Below, piece after piece: positions 8,357 through 17,288 of a DNA stretch of 37,196 nt; position 1 is the stretch's first letter; each line of letters starts with the position of its first letter. The notes beneath the pieces were generated by a model. It did not search any database and was not told where the DNA came from. It saw nothing but the letters and a program-made list of their open reading frames with translations. This DNA comes from Streptomyces mesophilus. GTDB taxonomy: Bacteria; Actinomycetota; Actinomycetes; Streptomycetales; Streptomycetaceae. The translations under genes were made by a program, and so were the position numbers. The stretch is taken from the NCBI RefSeq assembly GCF_011044995.1, contig NZ_JAAKZW010000052.1:1-37196 (forward strand), in the 5' to 3' direction.

Positions 8357-8630
8357 GTGTGTGCCTCCAGTCGGTACTGCTGTGCGTCACTGACGCGGTG
8401 ATCACCTTGTAGCACGGACTGTGATCACCCGATTACGCATACGGAGGCCGAGGGGTCTCCCCGTACGAATGAGGAGGTGACAGGGCGCCGGGAGGGGGAG
8501 GCGCCGGGGCGCATTTTCGGCTGCCGCGCGCCCCTCACTGAACCGAACAGGCCTTTACCCAGGACCTCGACTGGGTGATTCTTAGCCCGCGTTGAGCGCG
8601 ACGCTCGAACAAGGGAAGGCCGGGGGAGTC
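8357..8630. other. Divergent intergenic region
   Basis: 274 bp between the shell gene (minus) and the SARP-type regulator (plus). The left part holds the palindrome cluster. The rest is GC-rich with no convincing gene. An in-frame TTG at 8592 could extend the regulator by 13 residues but has no ribosome binding site. Confidence 0.6.
8384..8428. promoter_or_regulatory. Cluster of three palindromes upstream of the shell/geosmin operon
   Basis: GCGTCA-C-TGACGC (8384-8396) is followed directly by GGTGATCACC (8397-8406), then GTGATCAC again at 8421-8428. All lie 28-72 bp upstream of the shell gene start in the region shared with the divergent regulator gene. They look like operator sites overlapping its promoter. 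The binding protein is unknown. Confidence 0.55.
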
Positions 8631-11600
8631 GTGGCACTGAAAGTGGACCTGCTGGGTCCGGTGGGGGCCGGCAGCGGGTCGGAACCCGTCGAGATCGGCG
8701 GCGTACGGCTGCGGATGCTCCTGGCCCGCCTCGCCCTCGAAGGCGGGCGGCCCGTCAGTGCGGACGGTCTGGTCGACGGACTGTGGGGCGAACAGTCGCC
8801 CGCCGATGCCGCCAACGCCCTGCAGGCACTGGTCTCCCGCCTCCGCAAGTCGCTGCGCGGCCACGCGGCCGTCGAGTCGGTCGGGGGCGGCTACCGCCTC
8901 GACGTGAGGGAAGCGGACGTGGACGCACACCGCTTTGAGCAGCTCGCGGGGGCGGGGCGGCGCGCTCTCGCCGCGGGCCGCAGCGCCGAGGCGGCGCACA
9001 AGCTGGGTACCGCGCTCGCCCTGTGGCGCGGACCGGCGCTCGCCGACGTGCTCGACGCGCCCTTCGCCGCACCCGTCGCCACCCGCCTCGACGATCTGCG
9101 GGCCGCCGCCGTCGAGGACCGCTTCGACGCGGAGATACGGGAAGGGCGCTCCGCGGACGTGCTCGCCGACCTCGAAGCCGCCGGCGCACAGCACCCGTTG
9201 AGCGAACGGATCGCCGGGCTGCGGATGCGCGCGCTCGCCGCCGTGGGTCGGCAGTCGGACGCGCTCGCTGCGTACGAGGAGCTCAGGACCCGGCTCGGCG
9301 ACGAACTCGGCGTGGATCCCTCCGCGGACGTGAAGGACGTTCATCTCGCGCTTCTGCGCGGGGAGTTGGAACGCCACCCGGTCAAAGCGGCCGCCGTGAG
9401 CCCGCTGCCCGCCCGTCTCACCACCTTCGTCGGCCGCGACGGCGAACTCGCCCGACTCGGCGCCCTGATGACCGCATCCCGTCTGGTCACCCTCGTCGGC
9501 CCCGGCGGCGCGGGCAAGACCCGGCTCTCGCTCGAGGCCGCCACCCGCGACCCCGCCCACGACCGCGGCCGGCTCCACTACGTACCGCTGGCCGGCGTCA
9601 GCGACCCCGGACAGCTCGCGGACGCCGTGCTCGGCGCGATCGGGGCCACGGACGCCGGTCTGTACGAGGGCGGCGGCCCCGGACGGACAAGCCCGGTCGA
9701 CCGGCTCGCCGGGCTGCTCGGTAGCGGCGACACCCTGCTCATGCTCGACAACTGCGAGCACCTGGTGGAGGCGGCCGCCGAGTTCGCCGACCAACTCCTC
9801 GGGCGCCTGCCGGAGTTGCGCATCCTCGCCACCAGCCGCGAACCGCTCGCCATCACCGGCGAAGCGCTCTTCCACCTCGGCCCGCTCGATCTGCCGCACG
9901 GCGAGCCCGAGCCGGAGGAAGCGCTTCGGACCGCGGCCGTACGGCTCTTCGTCGACCGGGCGGTGGGCGTACGGCAGGACTTCGTGCTCGACGACTCCAC
10001 CCTCGACGCCGTCCTGCGCATCTGCCGCGGGCTCGACGGGATGCCGCTCGCGCTCGAACTCGCCGCGGTCAAACTCCGTTCCATGAACGTCGAGCAGATC
10101 GCCCGCCGCCTCGACGACCGCTTCCGGCTCCTGTCGTCCGGCAGCCGCACCGCCCTGCCCCGGCAGCGCACCCTGCTCGCCCTGGTCGAGTGGAGCTGGG
10201 ACCTGCTCGACGAGGGCGAACGCACCCTTGCCCGGCGCCTGTCCGCGTTCCCCGGCGGCGCCACCCTCGACGCGCTCGAAGTCGTCTGCGCCGATGACCA
10301 GTTGCCCGCCGACGACATCCTTTATGTCGTCGGCGCCCTGATCGAGAAGTCCCTCGTGGAAGAGAACGACGAGGGCCGCTACCGGATGCTGGAGACCGTC
10401 CGCGCCTACGCGGGCCGCAGGCTCGCCGAGTCCGCCGAGGAGAGCGCGGCGGTCCGCGCCCGCCTCACCTCGTACTACCTGCGACTGGCCGAGGAACACG
10501 AGCCGTTGCTGCGCACCCGGGACCAGCTGCGCGCCATCGCGGTCTTCGACGCCGAACACGACAACCTCGGCTACGCCCTGAAACTCCTCACCGACTCCGG
10601 CGACCACGAAGCTGCCGGACGCTTCGGCTCGGCGATGTTCTGGTACTGGGGCATCCGCGGCATGAGCAGCCGCCTGCCCGGAACACCGGACACCCCCGGA
10701 GCCAGCGCCATCGCCCGCGAGTTCCACCCCGCGGCCCAGCTCCTGCAGATGGCCCGGGCCGTGTTCACCGAGGACCCGTCGCGGTCCGCGGGGCTCGACG
10801 AGCTGATGCGGTCACCCGATCCCTGGATACGGGCCGGAGCCCACCTCGCCCACGACTTCGCGCTCACCGAACAGGGCGACCTGGAGAGCGGCAAGGAGTC
10901 ACGGGCCGAGGCACTGCGCGGCTTCGAGCAGGTCGGCGACCGCTGGGGCATCGTGCTCGCGCTGCTGCCCGTCGGCACGGCGCACTCCCTGCGCGCGCAG
11001 TACCCGCAGGCCATCGCCACCTGGGAGCGCGCGGTCGCGCTGTCCTCCGAACTCGGCACCGAGGACTATCTCTATCTGAGCAAGGCCCGGCTCGCCCGCG
11101 AGCGGCGCCGCAGCGGCGATATCGAGGGCGCCTTCCGCGATCTGCACGCCGCCCACCGCCAGGCCCGCGAACGCGGACAGCTGCGCCTGGAGGCCAACAT
11201 CCTGGTGGGCCTTGCCAACGCCCACCGCAGGGCCGGAGACCTCGCGCAGTCCGACGCGACCCTCGACCGCCTCGATGCGCTCGGCAACCGCCGCCCCCAA
11301 CTGCGCGAACTGGCACGGGACCTGATCGTCTCCACCCGTATCGAGAACCGCCTCGCCGCCGGTGACGCCCGCGCCGCCCGGGCCCTGCTCCCCGAAGCGG
11401 CCGGCGCACTCTTCGGCCAAGGTGCCGGCGCCGCACTCGCCTGGGTGGCCGAACTCCTCGGCGGACTGCTGCCGTTGGAGGGCGCGCCCGCCGACGGCGC
11501 GATGGCACTCGGCATGAGCCAGGTGATGCGCGGGGCTTTCGACTGGGGCGAGCCCGAGTGGTGCGAGCTGGTCGACCGCCTCAAGGGGGTCATCGGCGAG

Positions 11601-11690
11601 AGCGGCTTCCAGGAGGCTTACGACAAGGGGGCCGCGTATTCGCGCCAGGACGCGCTGCGGTGGCTGGAGGAACGGGCACTGGGCACCTGA
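8631..11690 (+). CDS. AfsR/SARP-family transcriptional regulator (wHTH-BTAD-NB-ARC)
   Basis: 1019 aa. The N-terminal OmpR-type winged helix (about 5-85, with GWxE-like GLWGEQSP and ALQALVSRLRKSL) and a BTAD domain (about 95-240, ALALWRGPALADV, YEELRTRLGDELGVDPS) define a SARP. An NB-ARC/STAND ATPase follows: Walker A GPGGAGKT at 290-297, Walker B LLMLDNCEHL near 368-377, and ATSREPL. A helical TPR-like C-terminus ends the protein. Such regulators activate secondary-metabolism promoters by binding heptamer direct repeats. The start is uncertain: GTG 8631 follows an AGGGAAGG/GGGGGAG stretch; GTG 8643 and TTG 8592 are alternatives. Its 3' end overlaps the convergent exporter permease gene by 73 bp. 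Confidence 0.88.
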   Translation: MALKVDLLGPVGAGSGSEPVEIGGVRLRMLLARLALEGGRPVSADGLVDGLWGEQSPADAANALQALVSRLRKSLRGHAAVESVGGGYRLDVREADVDAHRFEQLAGAGRRALAAGRSAEAAHKLGTALALWRGPALADVLDAPFAAPVATRLDDLRAAAVEDRFDAEIREGRSADVLADLEAAGAQHPLSERIAGLRMRALAAVGRQSDALAAYEELRTRLGDELGVDPSADVKDVHLALLRGELERHPVKAAAVSPLPARLTTFVGRDGELARLGALMTASRLVTLVGPGGAGKTRLSLEAATRDPAHDRGRLHYVPLAGVSDPGQLADAVLGAIGATDAGLYEGGGPGRTSPVDRLAGLLGSGDTLLMLDNCEHLVEAAAEFADQLLGRLPELRILATSREPLAITGEALFHLGPLDLPHGEPEPEEALRTAAVRLFVDRAVGVRQDFVLDDSTLDAVLRICRGLDGMPLALELAAVKLRSMNVEQIARRLDDRFRLLSSGSRTALPRQRTLLALVEWSWDLLDEGERTLARRLSAFPGGATLDALEVVCADDQLPADDILYVVGALIEKSLVEENDEGRYRMLETVRAYAGRRLAESAEESAAVRARLTSYYLRLAEEHEPLLRTRDQLRAIAVFDAEHDNLGYALKLLTDSGDHEAAGRFGSAMFWYWGIRGMSSRLPGTPDTPGASAIAREFHPAAQLLQMARAVFTEDPSRSAGLDELMRSPDPWIRAGAHLAHDFALTEQGDLESGKESRAEALRGFEQVGDRWGIVLALLPVGTAHSLRAQYPQAIATWERAVALSSELGTEDYLYLSKARLARERRRSGDIEGAFRDLHAAHRQARERGQLRLEANILVGLANAHRRAGDLAQSDATLDRLDALGNRRPQLRELARDLIVSTRIENRLAAGDARAARALLPEAAGALFGQGAGAALAWVAELLGGLLPLEGAPADGAMALGMSQVMRGAFDWGEPEWCELVDRLKGVIGESGFQEAYDKGAAYSRQDALRWLEERALGT

Positions 11691-12529
11691 ACAGCCGGGC
11701 GGGGCCCGCTCTTGCGGTAGGCGCGCATGGCCAGCGGGAAGAAGACCGCGACCACGGCGGCCATCCAGATGAGGCTGCCGTACAGGCCGTGGGCGACGGG
11801 GCCGCCGTTGAGGAGGCCGCGGACCGCTTCGGCCACCAGGGAGACGGGGTTGACGTCCGACCAGGCCTGCAGCCAGCCGGCCATCTCCGTCTCCTTCATG
11901 AAGACGTTGCTCGCGAAGGTGAGCGGCAGGATCAGGATGGTCATCAGGCCTTGTACGGAGGTCGGGTTCTTGATCAGCATGCCGAGGTAGACCGACATCC
12001 AGGAGAAGGCGAGTGCGAACCCGATGAGCAGGGCACTCGCGCCGAGCCAGGCGACCGGGTTGGTGCCGAAGCGGTAGCCCATGACCAGGGCGAGGACGAC
12101 CAGGGTGACCAGGCAGGCGACGTACCGCACGATGTCGGCGAGTACCGCGCCGATCAACGGGGCCGAGCGGGCGATCGGCATGGAGCGGAACCGGTCGAAG
12201 ATTCCGGTGCTCGCATCGGCGGCGAGCGAGGCACCGATGCCGACGCTGGCCTGGAAGACGGCCATCACCATGACTCCTGGTACGACCAGTTCGATGTAGG
12301 CGTCGGTGTTCCCACCCCCCATCGCCTCACCGAAGAGGTAGACGAACATCAACAGGCTGATGATCGGCGTGAGGATCACATCGACCAGCTGGATAGGCGA
12401 CTTCATGAACTTCATGAACCCGCGGCCCGCGAGGGCGAGGCTGTGCGAGACGGTCTGCGCGAAGGTGATCCGGCCGGTGAGCTCGACGGTGGGGGCGGCG
12501 ACGGGGGCGGCGATGGTCTGGGCGCTCAT
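11618..12529 (-). CDS. ABC-2 type transporter permease (DrrB-like)
   Basis: 303-aa integral membrane protein with six predicted hydrophobic segments, typical of the DrrB/NodJ family that exports drugs, lipids or polysaccharides. Seen: PIQLVDVILTPIISLLMF, YIELVVPGVMVMAVFQ, GIFDRFRSMPIARSAPLIG (the family EF-hand-like cytoplasmic loop) and NPVSLVAEAVRGLL near the C-terminus. It is 48 bp downstream of its ATPase gene and preceded by GAGAGGAC, so the two form an exporter operon. The last 24 residues are a polar tail encoded opposite the end of the SARP gene. Confidence 0.9.
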   Translation of the reverse strand: MSAQTIAAPVAAPTVELTGRITFAQTVSHSLALAGRGFMKFMKSPIQLVDVILTPIISLLMFVYLFGEAMGGGNTDAYIELVVPGVMVMAVFQASVGIGASLAADASTGIFDRFRSMPIARSAPLIGAVLADIVRYVACLVTLVVLALVMGYRFGTNPVAWLGASALLIGFALAFSWMSVYLGMLIKNPTSVQGLMTILILPLTFASNVFMKETEMAGWLQAWSDVNPVSLVAEAVRGLLNGGPVAHGLYGSLIWMAAVVAVFFPLAMRAYRKSGPRPAVQVPSARSSSHRSASWREYAAPLS

Positions 12530-12577
12530 GACGGGGTCCTCTCGGGAAATGCCGTACAGGTAACGGGAGTTCGGGAA

Positions 12578-13537
12578 TCAGGCCGCGGCGGGCTCGGTGT
12601 CCTTGACGGTCGGGGTGTGGCCGGTCAGGGCGAGGAAGACCTCGTCCAGGCTCGGCAGCCGAAGGCCCAGTTCATCGGCGGTGATGCCGGCGCCGTCGAG
12701 CCGGCGGGCGACCGCGGCGACGAGCAGCGGGTCGTCGACCGGGACGGTGAGCACACCCGAGTCCTCGGCGGGGGAGTGCCCGGACAGTTCGGCGAGCATC
12801 TGCGAGACCAGCGGTACGTCGGTTGCCACGGTCGGCCTGACCTGGAGGACCTGTCCGCCGACCCGGCGCTTGAGCTCACCCGGCCGGCCCTCGGCGACCT
12901 TGCGGCCCTTGTCGAAGACGGTGATCGAGTCGGCCAGCTGGTCGGCCTCCTCCAGGTACTGCGTGGTGAGCAGCACCGTCGAGCCGTCGGCGACCAAGTT
13001 CCGTACGACCTCCCAGACTTCTTGCCGTGCGTGCGGGTCGAGACCGGTGGTCGGCTCGTCCAGGAAGAGCACCCGGGGCCGGCCGACCAGACTCGCGGCC
13101 AGGTCGAGCCGCCGGCGCATACCGCCGGAGAAGGTGGCGATCGGCTTGCGGGCCGCGTCCGTCAGGGAGAACTGCTCGAGCAGCTGGACCGCGCGGCCCT
13201 TCGCGTCCCGGCGGGACAGACCGAGCAGCCGGCCGATCAGGACGAGGTTCTCGGTGCCGGTCAGGGTCTCGTCCACCGAGGCGAACTGCCCGGTGAGGCC
13301 GATCAACTGCCGTACCTTCACGGCGTCCTTGACGATGTCGTGGCCGCCGATGGTTGCGTGCCCGGCATCGGGGCGCATCAGCGTGGCGAGGATGCGCACG
13401 GTGGTGGTCTTGCCGGCGCCGTTGGGACCGAGCACCCCGACGACCTTGCCGGCCGGAACCTCCAGGTCCACCCCGTCCAGGGCGGTGAAGTCCCCGTACT
13501 TCTTGACCAGACCCTCGGCCCGGATCGCGTACGACAT
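12578..13537 (-). CDS. ABC transporter ATP-binding protein (DrrA-like)
   Basis: 319-aa ATPase, first gene of the exporter operon. Seen: Walker A GPNGAGKTTT, signature FSGGMRRRLDL, Walker B VLFLDEPTTGLD, the H-loop region LLTTQYLEEADQLAD, and the DrrA-type C-terminal extension (TADELGLRLPSLDEVFLALTG). I start it at ATG 13537 because GAGGAG lies nine bases upstream and the domain begins at once (IRAEGLVKKYG). The longer frame to 13636 runs through the upstream repeat array. The substrate is unknown. Confidence 0.92.
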   Translation of the reverse strand: MSYAIRAEGLVKKYGDFTALDGVDLEVPAGKVVGVLGPNGAGKTTTVRILATLMRPDAGHATIGGHDIVKDAVKVRQLIGLTGQFASVDETLTGTENLVLIGRLLGLSRRDAKGRAVQLLEQFSLTDAARKPIATFSGGMRRRLDLAASLVGRPRVLFLDEPTTGLDPHARQEVWEVVRNLVADGSTVLLTTQYLEEADQLADSITVFDKGRKVAEGRPGELKRRVGGQVLQVRPTVATDVPLVSQMLAELSGHSPAEDSGVLTVPVDDPLLVAAVARRLDGAGITADELGLRLPSLDEVFLALTGHTPTVKDTEPAAA

Positions 13538-13598
13538 GGTGGTCAACTCCTCGGTGATGGCTTGCCGTTCTCGATGGGCAAGACACTGCCGGGGAGCC

Positions 13599-13648
13599 CT
13601 GACAGCGGGCGGACAGGACGCTGACAGGGCTGACACGTGACCTGACAG
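13599..13648. promoter_or_regulatory. Heptamer direct-repeat array, SARP-like operator
   Basis: Repeats of CTGACAG lie at 13599-13605, 13610-13616 (CGGACAG), 13621-13627, 13630-13636 (CTGACAC) and 13642-13648. The first three are exactly 11 bp apart with 4-bp gaps. An inverted copy (CTGTCAG) lies at 13661-13667. The array starts 62 bp upstream of the exporter ATPase start. SARP proteins are known to bind heptamers spaced by 11 or 22 bp, so the neighbouring regulator gene is a natural candidate binder (inference). Confidence 0.6.
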
Positions 13649-13722
13649 GGCGGTGCGCGGCTGTCAGTGCAGGCCGGACGGTCGGCCCGGGGCGATGTCA
13701 GTGGGCGCCGATAGCCTGGAAA

Positions 13723-13735
13723 GGGGCTCGGCCCC
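13723..13735 (-). terminator. Candidate terminator of the M6 peptidase gene
   Basis: GGGGC-TCG-GCCCC makes a 5-bp G/C stem; read on the minus strand it is followed by TTTCC. It lies 37 bp past the peptidase stop codon. Short, so only moderately supported. Confidence 0.45.
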
Positions 13736-13771
13736 CGGGCGGGAGGGGACTGCCCAGTCGAAGGGCGGCCG

Positions 13772-15016
13772 TCAGGGCGTGACCTTCACCGTCCACGATC
13801 CCGAAGGCGAGCGCCCCACCACCTGGATGCGGGTCCGCTCGCCGGGGACCTTGTAGGTCTCGCCGACCTGCACCGGGGCGTCCGCGAGCGGCGGGTACAC
13901 CGAGGCGTCCCAGCACGCCTCCGACTCCGGGTGTGCGTCGAGCACTTGGATCGGTCCGCCGCCGGACTCGGTCTCATTGCGTACGCGGTAGACCAGGACG
14001 CCCTCGGTGCAGGTCTGGTGGTCGTTACCGGCCGAGCCGCGCGCCTCGATCGCGAGCACGCTGCCCCGCCCGGTGCGCACCACCGCCAAGCGCTTGCCGC
14101 CCGCCTGGCCGCGCACCGCGGGCGCGGCCAGCGGGTCCAGGGTGAACGGGGCGGACGCGGTGCCCTGCACACAGGTCACCTGATGGGGTTCGAGCCAGCC
14201 CAGCTTCCACTTGTGCCAGCCGAACAGATCGGGCGAGAGCCCGAACTGGCTGCCCATGACGTCCCAGTCGCCGACATGCGTGTCCCAGTCGCCCTTGCCG
14301 TCGCGCGGGCGGTGGTAGAGGTCCGGCAGGTCGAAGACATGGCCGGTCTCATGCGCGAGCACATTGCGGTCCGGCGGATGCTGCTCGAAGACCGTGACGA
14401 TACGGCGGACATCGGTGCCGTCGGCCCGCAGCGGCTCGTCGAAGTTGACGACCTTCGTGGCGTCCGAGTCCACACCGGGGGCATCGGGATCGGCCACGAA
14501 GTAGACGATGTCGTACGCGCCGAAGTCCACCACCGGATCGGCCACCGACAGCGCGTCCTTGAGATACATGCTGCGCTTGTCCGCGTCCCAGTCCCGCGCT
14601 ATTCCGTACGCGGTGGAGGCCTGCGGCATCTCGATCCACTCGGTGCGCGGATGGGGGCGCAGCTGGAACCGGCCGTATGACGCGCGCTCGAAGAACCGGC
14701 TGGTCGAGGGGAAGTAGTCGGCCGTCAGCTCTTTGGGTGTGGCCAGCGGGCCGGCGTCCGGGAAGGACAGGAAGACCATCACCGCGTCGAGCTTCTGGAC
14801 GGGGCGCGGATAGGAGGCGTTCCAGGTGTCCAGGCCCTCCGAGTGATGTGCGGCCGTGCGCTCCAGGGCGCAGGGGCCCGCGACCGGCTCGGCCACGGCG
14901 GGACCCGCGACCAAGGACATGGAGGCGAACGCCGCGAGAGAGGTGAAAGCCGCTGCGGCACTGCGCGCCCGGTCCCCCTCACGAGGCAGACCCCACGGGG
15001 GGAGCTGACGCGGCAC
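13772..15016 (-). CDS. Secreted M6-like (immune inhibitor A-type) metallopeptidase
   Basis: 414-aa exported zinc peptidase. After a signal peptide (basic start, hydrophobic stretch, GPAVA-EP cleavage near residue 42) come a SYPRPVQKLDAVMVFLSFPD segment typical of the start of the M6 fold, the zinc motif HETGH at 222-226 followed by VFDLPDLY, and GDWDVMGS downstream, which is the conserved M6 turn. The start GTG 15016 is supported by CCGGAGGT five bases upstream and by the signal peptide; the longer frame to 15130 would bury the signal. Probably degrades extracellular protein. Monocistronic, divergent from the c-di-GMP gene. Confidence 0.85.
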   Translation of the reverse strand: MPRQLPPWGLPREGDRARSAAAAFTSLAAFASMSLVAGPAVAEPVAGPCALERTAAHHSEGLDTWNASYPRPVQKLDAVMVFLSFPDAGPLATPKELTADYFPSTSRFFERASYGRFQLRPHPRTEWIEMPQASTAYGIARDWDADKRSMYLKDALSVADPVVDFGAYDIVYFVADPDAPGVDSDATKVVNFDEPLRADGTDVRRIVTVFEQHPPDRNVLAHETGHVFDLPDLYHRPRDGKGDWDTHVGDWDVMGSQFGLSPDLFGWHKWKLGWLEPHQVTCVQGTASAPFTLDPLAAPAVRGQAGGKRLAVVRTGRGSVLAIEARGSAGNDHQTCTEGVLVYRVRNETESGGGPIQVLDAHPESEACWDASVYPPLADAPVQVGETYKVPGERTRIQVVGRSPSGSWTVKVTP

Positions 15017-15381
15017 GTAGACCTCCGGATGCGGACGGCGGAACACCTCCCTCAGCCTGTGGTGGTTTGTTGAAGTTCGCCCTGTTTGGGTGACCCGGTC
15101 GAGTGAGTAAGGGACATGCCCGGCGCTCACGGAAAGTCACAAGCGGAAGCTGGTTGATCGGGGATGTGAAGGTCCTCGAAACGATCCGGGCCAGGACTGT
15201 GCAGAAACGATCTGGCAGTAACGGCCGCATGAGACAAGGGAGTCCGGAAGTAACCCCTGAGGGGGGTCGCGGCCGCGACGGAAGTGGAATGGCGCTCCGG
15301 CCAGCCTCTATGATCGGCACACTTTCCGGCCGACCCGACCAGATCAGACCTGAACACGACAAGTGCCTGCGGGAGCGAGCG
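15017..15381. other. Divergent intergenic region with one clear -10 element
   Basis: 365 bp between the peptidase and the GGDEF-EAL gene. On the plus strand TATGAT at 15309-15314 is a near-perfect -10, about 68 bases before the GTG at 15382; the matching -35 (TGGAAT, 15285-15290) is weak. A direct repeat AAACGATC(C/T) occurs twice around 15179-15215. Part of the region is open in the plus frame, but I see no domain there. Confidence 0.55.
15309..15314 (+). promoter_or_regulatory. -10 element for the GGDEF-EAL gene
   Basis: TATGAT, one base from the TATAAT consensus, which is rare in this GC-rich DNA. It predicts a leader of about 60 nt. Confidence 0.5.
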
Positions 15382-17286
15382 GTGAGCGGAACGTCCGAAG
15401 GGCCGGCGCCCACGGCGGGCTCGACCCCCGATGACGCCCGGTCTGCGATCACGGAGCGTCACACCACCTCGGTGCTCGCGGCGGGCGGCACAGGTGTGCC
15501 GGTGGAGCGCGGCGCCGGTGACCCCCTCGTCGGCCGCAGTGCGGCCGAGCTGAGGGACTACCGGGCGGCGTTCCACGCCGCCCACTTCGCCATGGCCGTC
15601 GTCGACCACGACGGCTTCGTCACCTCCGCCAACGAGGCGCTCGGCACGCTGCTCGGCGCCCCGGCCGCCGACCTGGCCGGACAGGTCGCCGCCGACCTGG
15701 TCGACCTGGCCTCCGACGCCCGCACCTGGCACGCGTACCGCGAAGTGCTGCGCGGCCGGCAGGCCAGACTGCGCTGCACCCGCCGCCTCAAGCACCCCGA
15801 CGGCCATGCGCTGTGGGCCCAGATCACCGTCGCCCCCGTGCCCGGCACGGCCACGGTGCTGCTCGCGCTCGCCGACGTCAGCGCCCGCCGCGAGCTCCAG
15901 GCCCAGCTGCGCCACCTGCAGATGTACGACGCGGTGACCCGGCTGCCCAACCGCACCCTGTTCTTCGAGCGGCTCTCCGGCGCGCTGGAATCCGCCTCGT
16001 ACGACGACGGCGGCACCGGCCGGATCGGCCTGTGCTACCTGGACGTCGACGGCTTCAAGGCCGTCAACGACACCCTCGGCCACCGCATCGGCGACCGGCT
16101 CCTCGCGGCGGTCGCGGGACGGCTCACCCAGTGCGCCGACCAGGTCGCGTACGACCGCTGGAAGCACGGGCACGCGGTGCCGCTCGTGGCGCGGCTCGGC
16201 GGTGACGAGTTCGCGCTCCTGGTCGAGGACTCGACGGGTACGGAGCAGCTCGCGGACCTTGCGGAATCGGTTCTGAAATCGCTCCAGGAACCCTTCGACC
16301 TCGGCGGTCAGCGGCTGTCCGTCTCCGCGTCGATCGGCGTCGTCGAACGCCGGGCGGCCGGCACCACCGCCACGCATCTGATGCAGGCCGCGGACACGAC
16401 GCTGTACTGGGCGAAGGCCGACGGCAAGGCTCGCTGGACGCTCTTCGACCCCGAGCGCAACGCACACCGTATGACCCGCCAGGCGCTGTCATCGACGCTG
16501 CGTCCGGCCGTCGAGCGGGGCGAATTCGCCCTGGAGTACCAGCCGTTGGTGGGGCTCGACGACGGCGGGGTCCGTGGTGTCGAGGCCCTGGTGCGCTGGA
16601 ACCATCCGCAGTTCGGCACCTTGACGCCGAATCGGTTCATCACACTCGCCGAGGAGGACGGCTCGATCGTCCAGCTCGGCCGCTGGGTGCTGCGGACGGC
16701 CTGCGCCCAGGCGCGGCGCTGGCAGCTCGAGCATCCGTCCGTCCCGCCCGTGTTCGTCTCGGTCAATGTGGCGGTACGGCAGGTCTGGGACTCCGACCTC
16801 GTGGCGGACGTCGCCACGATCCTCGCCGAGACGGGTCTCGCCCCCGAACTGCTGCAGCTGGAGCTCACGGAGTCGGCGGTCATGGGCTCGGCGGGCCGCC
16901 CGCTGCAGGCCTTGCAGTCGCTGTCCGACATGGGCGTACGGATCGCGATCGACGACTTCGGCACGGGCTACTCGAACCTGGCGTACCTCAGCCGGCTGCC
17001 GGTCTCCGTCTTGAAGCTGGACGGGTCCTTCGTCCGCGGATTCCAGTACGAGGACGGCGACAGCCACGCGAATCCGGCCGACGCGACGATCGTCGAGGCC
17101 CTGGTGCGGCTCGCGCACCGGCTCGGTCTGACGGTCACGGCCGAGTGCGTGGAGACCGCGCTGCAGGCGGACCGGCTGCGCTCGATCGGCTGCGACACGG
17201 GCCAGGGCTGGCACTACTCACGGGCGGTGCCGCCCGACGGCATCTCCGCCCTCCTGAAGGCGACCGCGGACCGGGCATCCGCCTGA
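15382..17286 (+). CDS. PAS-GGDEF-EAL cyclic-di-GMP enzyme
   Basis: 634-aa cytosolic protein. PAS at about 59-169 (AMAVVDHDGFVTSANEAL), GGDEF at 273-277 inside VARLGGDEFALLVED, and EAL at 401-403 inside GVEALVRWNHP, with the EAL-domain active-site string IDDFGTGYSNL and late AECVET. Both catalytic signatures are intact, so it may make and/or hydrolyse c-di-GMP, which in Streptomyces controls development through BldD. The inhibitory I-site RxxD is absent: the equivalent positions are H-A-V-P. The domain order matches RmdA and CdgA, and I cannot tell which. GTG 15382 is chosen because GGGAG lies six bases upstream; the frame is open to 15103. Confidence 0.9.
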   Translation: MSGTSEGPAPTAGSTPDDARSAITERHTTSVLAAGGTGVPVERGAGDPLVGRSAAELRDYRAAFHAAHFAMAVVDHDGFVTSANEALGTLLGAPAADLAGQVAADLVDLASDARTWHAYREVLRGRQARLRCTRRLKHPDGHALWAQITVAPVPGTATVLLALADVSARRELQAQLRHLQMYDAVTRLPNRTLFFERLSGALESASYDDGGTGRIGLCYLDVDGFKAVNDTLGHRIGDRLLAAVAGRLTQCADQVAYDRWKHGHAVPLVARLGGDEFALLVEDSTGTEQLADLAESVLKSLQEPFDLGGQRLSVSASIGVVERRAAGTTATHLMQAADTTLYWAKADGKARWTLFDPERNAHRMTRQALSSTLRPAVERGEFALEYQPLVGLDDGGVRGVEALVRWNHPQFGTLTPNRFITLAEEDGSIVQLGRWVLRTACAQARRWQLEHPSVPPVFVSVNVAVRQVWDSDLVADVATILAETGLAPELLQLELTESAVMGSAGRPLQALQSLSDMGVRIAIDDFGTGYSNLAYLSRLPVSVLKLDGSFVRGFQYEDGDSHANPADATIVEALVRLAHRLGLTVTAECVETALQADRLRSIGCDTGQGWHYSRAVPPDGISALLKATADRASA

Positions 17287-17288
17287 CC

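Noticed and set aside
8397..8428. CRP-type operator (TGTGA-N6-TCACA)
   Set aside because: Only GTGATCAC cores are present without the 6-bp spacer geometry.
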